From: Amblyomma americanum
Lineage: Eukaryota; Arthropoda; Arachnida; Ixodida; Ixodidae
Length of the DNA stretch: 64,000 nucleotides
Direction of reading: 5' to 3'
Assembly: GCF_052857255.1 (NCBI RefSeq)
Contig: NC_135497.1
Location: 114,892,380-114,956,379 of the forward strand
Each line of letters begins with the position of its first letter. The stretch's first letter is position 1. Positions 62,001 through 64,000 of the stretch are shown here, piece by piece. Below the pieces are notes generated by a model. It searched no databases and was not told where the DNA came from. It worked only from the letters and a program-made list of their open reading frames with translations. The translations under genes and the position numbers were made by a program.

Positions 62001-62572
62001 GCTTGGTGAAATGTATATCTCAGGGAAACTGTGAAGATTCTATATTGGCCTCCTTGCTTGATGTAGACTATGAAGACGCTGCTGAGATATCTGAACGTCA
62101 CATGCCAGCAGGAACTACAGTGAAATTGCTGGTTGGTCAGGCTGGGACGAGTCATGATCATAGTCAGCATGTAGTCAAGAGTGACTCACGACTAGTCTTT
62201 CACATTGCAGGCTATGTAGCGCGAAAATGTGTCTTAAAGGCAAAATGTGAAAGCTACATGGGCCTTCTAACTATGCCAGCCACTGATGACAGTTTTCAGC
62301 TTGCAAGATACACCAAATACTGCGACAAGGGAGGACTCATCTGCCCTTCCGCTCAGCTTCACAATTTTGTGCTGAAGCTTGAGAACCTTTTCACAGAATG
62401 CTTCAGCCAAAGCCAACTCCATTCAGAGAGCATCTTTGATGTGCTGGATGTGGTCAGAGCAAAGTTGTGTAAAGAGGTTGGTTGCCATCTTCATGCAGAT
62501 CTATCCAAGGAAATTGTAAAGTTTTACATTGTAGTCAGGCTTCACTTTTTTTGTGAAAGGAGTGAACACTGA
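59056..62572 (+). pseudogene. P-element-like transposase with THAP domain, decayed
   Basis: The pieces follow the order of P-superfamily/THAP9-like transposases. A THAP DNA-binding domain starts with GCNTGY (59056). It meets TAG at 59119 and then reads REQRERNLRRSDKRL, CSVFELHFE (the zinc-binding Cys of the C-x-x-H-F motif is Phe) and TPDAIPTFLPNLPKYL. Later come HGGLIIDEVKLSEHLS (60596-60640), DHGMVILFVPFVGKQ, a TAA at 60876, GDAESWNRTMW and FPHLIKC. An exon-like block (61190-61420, with acceptor and donor) reads LQPNNFEKMRVTYAF and GLHLYKTDL. The last block, 61634-62572, is long and open (LCQDPLANLFGIIRQSSG, where LEN is usual at a catalytic Glu) and ends FHIAGYVARKC...HFFCERSEH. The residual introns argue against a retrocopy. 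Confidence 0.85.
61634..62572 (+). CDS. Longest intact block of the P-like transposase (C-terminal part)
   Basis: The acceptor TTTTCTATTGCAG ends at 61633. The frame beginning ENPPADPSG is open for about 312 codons to a stop at 62570. It holds the C-terminal part of a P-like transposase. The first part would correspond to the insertion (GTP-binding region in the fly P transposase) and the rest to the end of the RNase H-like catalytic fold. FHIAGYVARKC is a common word at this place. The Glu expected in LEN(F/L)FG is Ala. The polyadenylation signal AATAAA lies at 62924-62929. Upstream stops mean it cannot make a full transposase, but a truncated or exapted product cannot be excluded. Confidence 0.6.
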   Translation, partial: ENPPADPSGDLALSSRSPAAKLVSSCCAESIFDIHRLVGDRTKGDGGFMSNCTATGLRVTISSSLELLTYLTEKLKYKYLVASKLCQDPLANLFGIIRQSSGNDEHPTPTQFSIIVNCLSFHGLVKCISQGNCEDSILASLLDVDYEDAAEISERHMPAGTTVKLLVGQAGTSHDHSQHVVKSDSRLVFHIAGYVARKCVLKAKCESYMGLLTMPATDDSFQLARYTKYCDKGGLICPSAQLHNFVLKLENLFTECFSQSQLHSESIFDVLDVVRAKLCKEVGCHLHADLSKEIVKFYIVVRLHFFCERSEH

Positions 62573-62923
62573 AAGGCCTAGCAGACGTAAATGGGCCAAG
62601 CACTTGAAGTTGAGCCGTAGCTAAACTACTGCCACTGTTGCTTTCCCTGGGAGCTTATCTCCTTATCTCAAATGATGTAAATAAGTTTCTTTGCCCCATG
62701 TGAAGCTGAAGGGCTTCGTGTGTTGTTTCACTTCAAATCTGCTGAAAACCTTTGGGCTGATGCTATGGCAGATGAGTTACTGCATGCAAGTTCAAAGTGA
62801 TGGGTAGGTACATGCAATTCAAAAAGAGTGAGCGAGTCGTGATGTGAACTGCAAGGATGTGTGAATTTTCACAGCCACCATTAGCATTGATCTGAAGAGA
62901 TATTTGTCTACTTTAAAATTGGG

Positions 62924-62929
62924 AATAAA
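62924..62929 (+). terminator. Polyadenylation signal of the P-like element
   Basis: AATAAA lies 352 bp after the stop at 62572, the first such signal downstream. Confidence 0.5.
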
Positions 62930-64000
62930 GTGATACACCGTAGCTGAAATGGTGGCTCAAAGCATTTGCTTTACGTCGCGCTGATAGGACGATGCTGAGC
63001 GTCGAGTCCACAATTCGAGCTGATGAGTTCTTGGGATCGCAAAGTGGCGGCCGCTGTGCACCTGCACTCCGCGCACTTGACTCTCCCTGTGTTCGCGCGG
63101 ATGAAGGTTTTATTGAACCTTCATCCACTAATGTTGAACAACACACATGATGCGAGCTAATTTGCTCCACGCAGGCATGATATTTCAGCAATAATGCGGC
63201 ATTTTATCCCGCATACGCTTGGACCACTTACCCGGCTTTCTTACAGTGAACACGACAGCAGCGCCGCCACCATTTTGCAACAGTGGCAGCTGCACTCCAG
63301 CCCGGCCAGTGAGCACACTACCCCTATTCCAGTTCACTGTAGCCACGGGGCGGCACCGCAACGCTGAAGGCTCAAAATGCTACCGTAATGTAGCTACAAA
63401 AATAAAGCTGAAATGCGGAAAGAGGCATCAGAGTTGTCTTGAACATTTATACAGAAACAGGTCATGCATACATTTTGCATGCTGCCTTTGTGATATAGGG
63501 AAGTAATTTTTCCTGACTGACAATTAACGATATGCTTTTTTTGTGATTAGGTTACTCTCACTACGTGTCGTTAGGTGATGCGTATGTGTCCTTGGCCTTT
63601 TCTCCATATCTGGTAGAAGAGGTACAGTGTGTCACATGATAGCACGAATACGTCACGACAGCCAGAAAGACGAAACTGACTTTCGGTAGTGCCATTCGTT
63701 GAGCACACGCCGCTATGTCTGGAGACACTTGCATGGCTGGCTACTTGCCACCACCGCAAGCCCGAGCACATACACAGGTAGGTGCACTACAGCTTTGTGG
63801 GCTTTCAAAGTCGCATTACACTTGATCATGGCCACTACTTCCTTCGCTCACAACCCCATGTGCAAGCTGAAGGAGGAGAGGGCACGCGAGCGGTTCCTCT
63901 CCTCCCCCGAGAATTCTCGTTCTGAGGGAGTGGTCTTGAGAGGTGAGTCACAACCTCGACACGTCTGTGCGAACACTTCACGTCGCTCGGCGGCCGTCGC
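62930..64000. other. Right end of window, no supported gene
   Basis: Contains an inverted pair around TGAAGGTT / AACCTTCA near 63103-63124. A short open stretch starts with ATG at 63715 and ends at a donor-like CAGGTAGGT near 63776. No recognisable repeat family or protein domain was found. Confidence 0.4.

Noticed and set aside
63715..63775. A first coding exon (ATG at 63715, donor-like CAGGTAGGT)
   Set aside because: Only about 21 codons, no domain and no partner exon in the window. It is possible but unsupported.

Overview
The window looks like a piece of a large, repeat-rich arthropod genome, most likely a hard tick (Ixodidae). The reasons are spliced genes with GT-AG introns, several tRNA-derived SINE families of the kind crowded into tick genomes, I-like, RTE-like and Penelope-like retroelement debris, and a P-element/THAP-type transposase relic. 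Nothing looks bacterial. I cannot name the species from sequence alone.

The only host gene I can name with confidence is a T-box transcription factor of the Tbx20 / midline-H15 class. It runs on the + strand through the first two thirds of the window. Six exons are visible: about 344-794, 32122-32395, 33682-33852, 37796-37872, 40441-40547 and about 42621-43075. The first exon or exons, with the start codon, lie left of the window. Intron 1 is about 31 kb and is the main accessory region. It holds a SINE-split foldback element, an 8.6-kb satellite (27 units of about 316 bp, each bounded by a long hairpin), LINE and SINE debris, a possible small secreted-protein gene on the - strand (22088-22441), and a complete, apparently young LTR retrotransposon on the - strand (24257-30580).

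The LTR retrotransposon is the most interesting object. Its single 1475-residue gag-pol frame is intact, its two 551-bp LTRs look identical by eye, and it is flanked by the 4-bp duplication ACAG. Its reverse transcriptase is Ty3/gypsy-like, but integrase comes before reverse transcriptase, the Ty1/copia order described for the Gmr1-like group. Its capsid region resembles the vertebrate SCAN domain, which is thought to derive from Gmr1-like Gag.

Introns 2-5 carry a Penelope-type GIY-YIG fragment, an I-like LINE broken by a SINE with a perfect 13-bp target duplication, and an RTE-type 3' end. Downstream of the T-box gene (43-64 kb) I see no host gene. There is a 172-bp TA microsatellite, a 390-bp CAGA/CGGA microsatellite, several SINEs, two LINE fragments of one lineage (53.6-54.4 and 55.6-56.9 kb), and a decayed P-element-like transposase with a THAP domain (59.06-62.57 kb).

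Coordinates of exons rest on splice consensus, reading phase and remembered family similarity, not on a search. Repeat boundaries are by eye.
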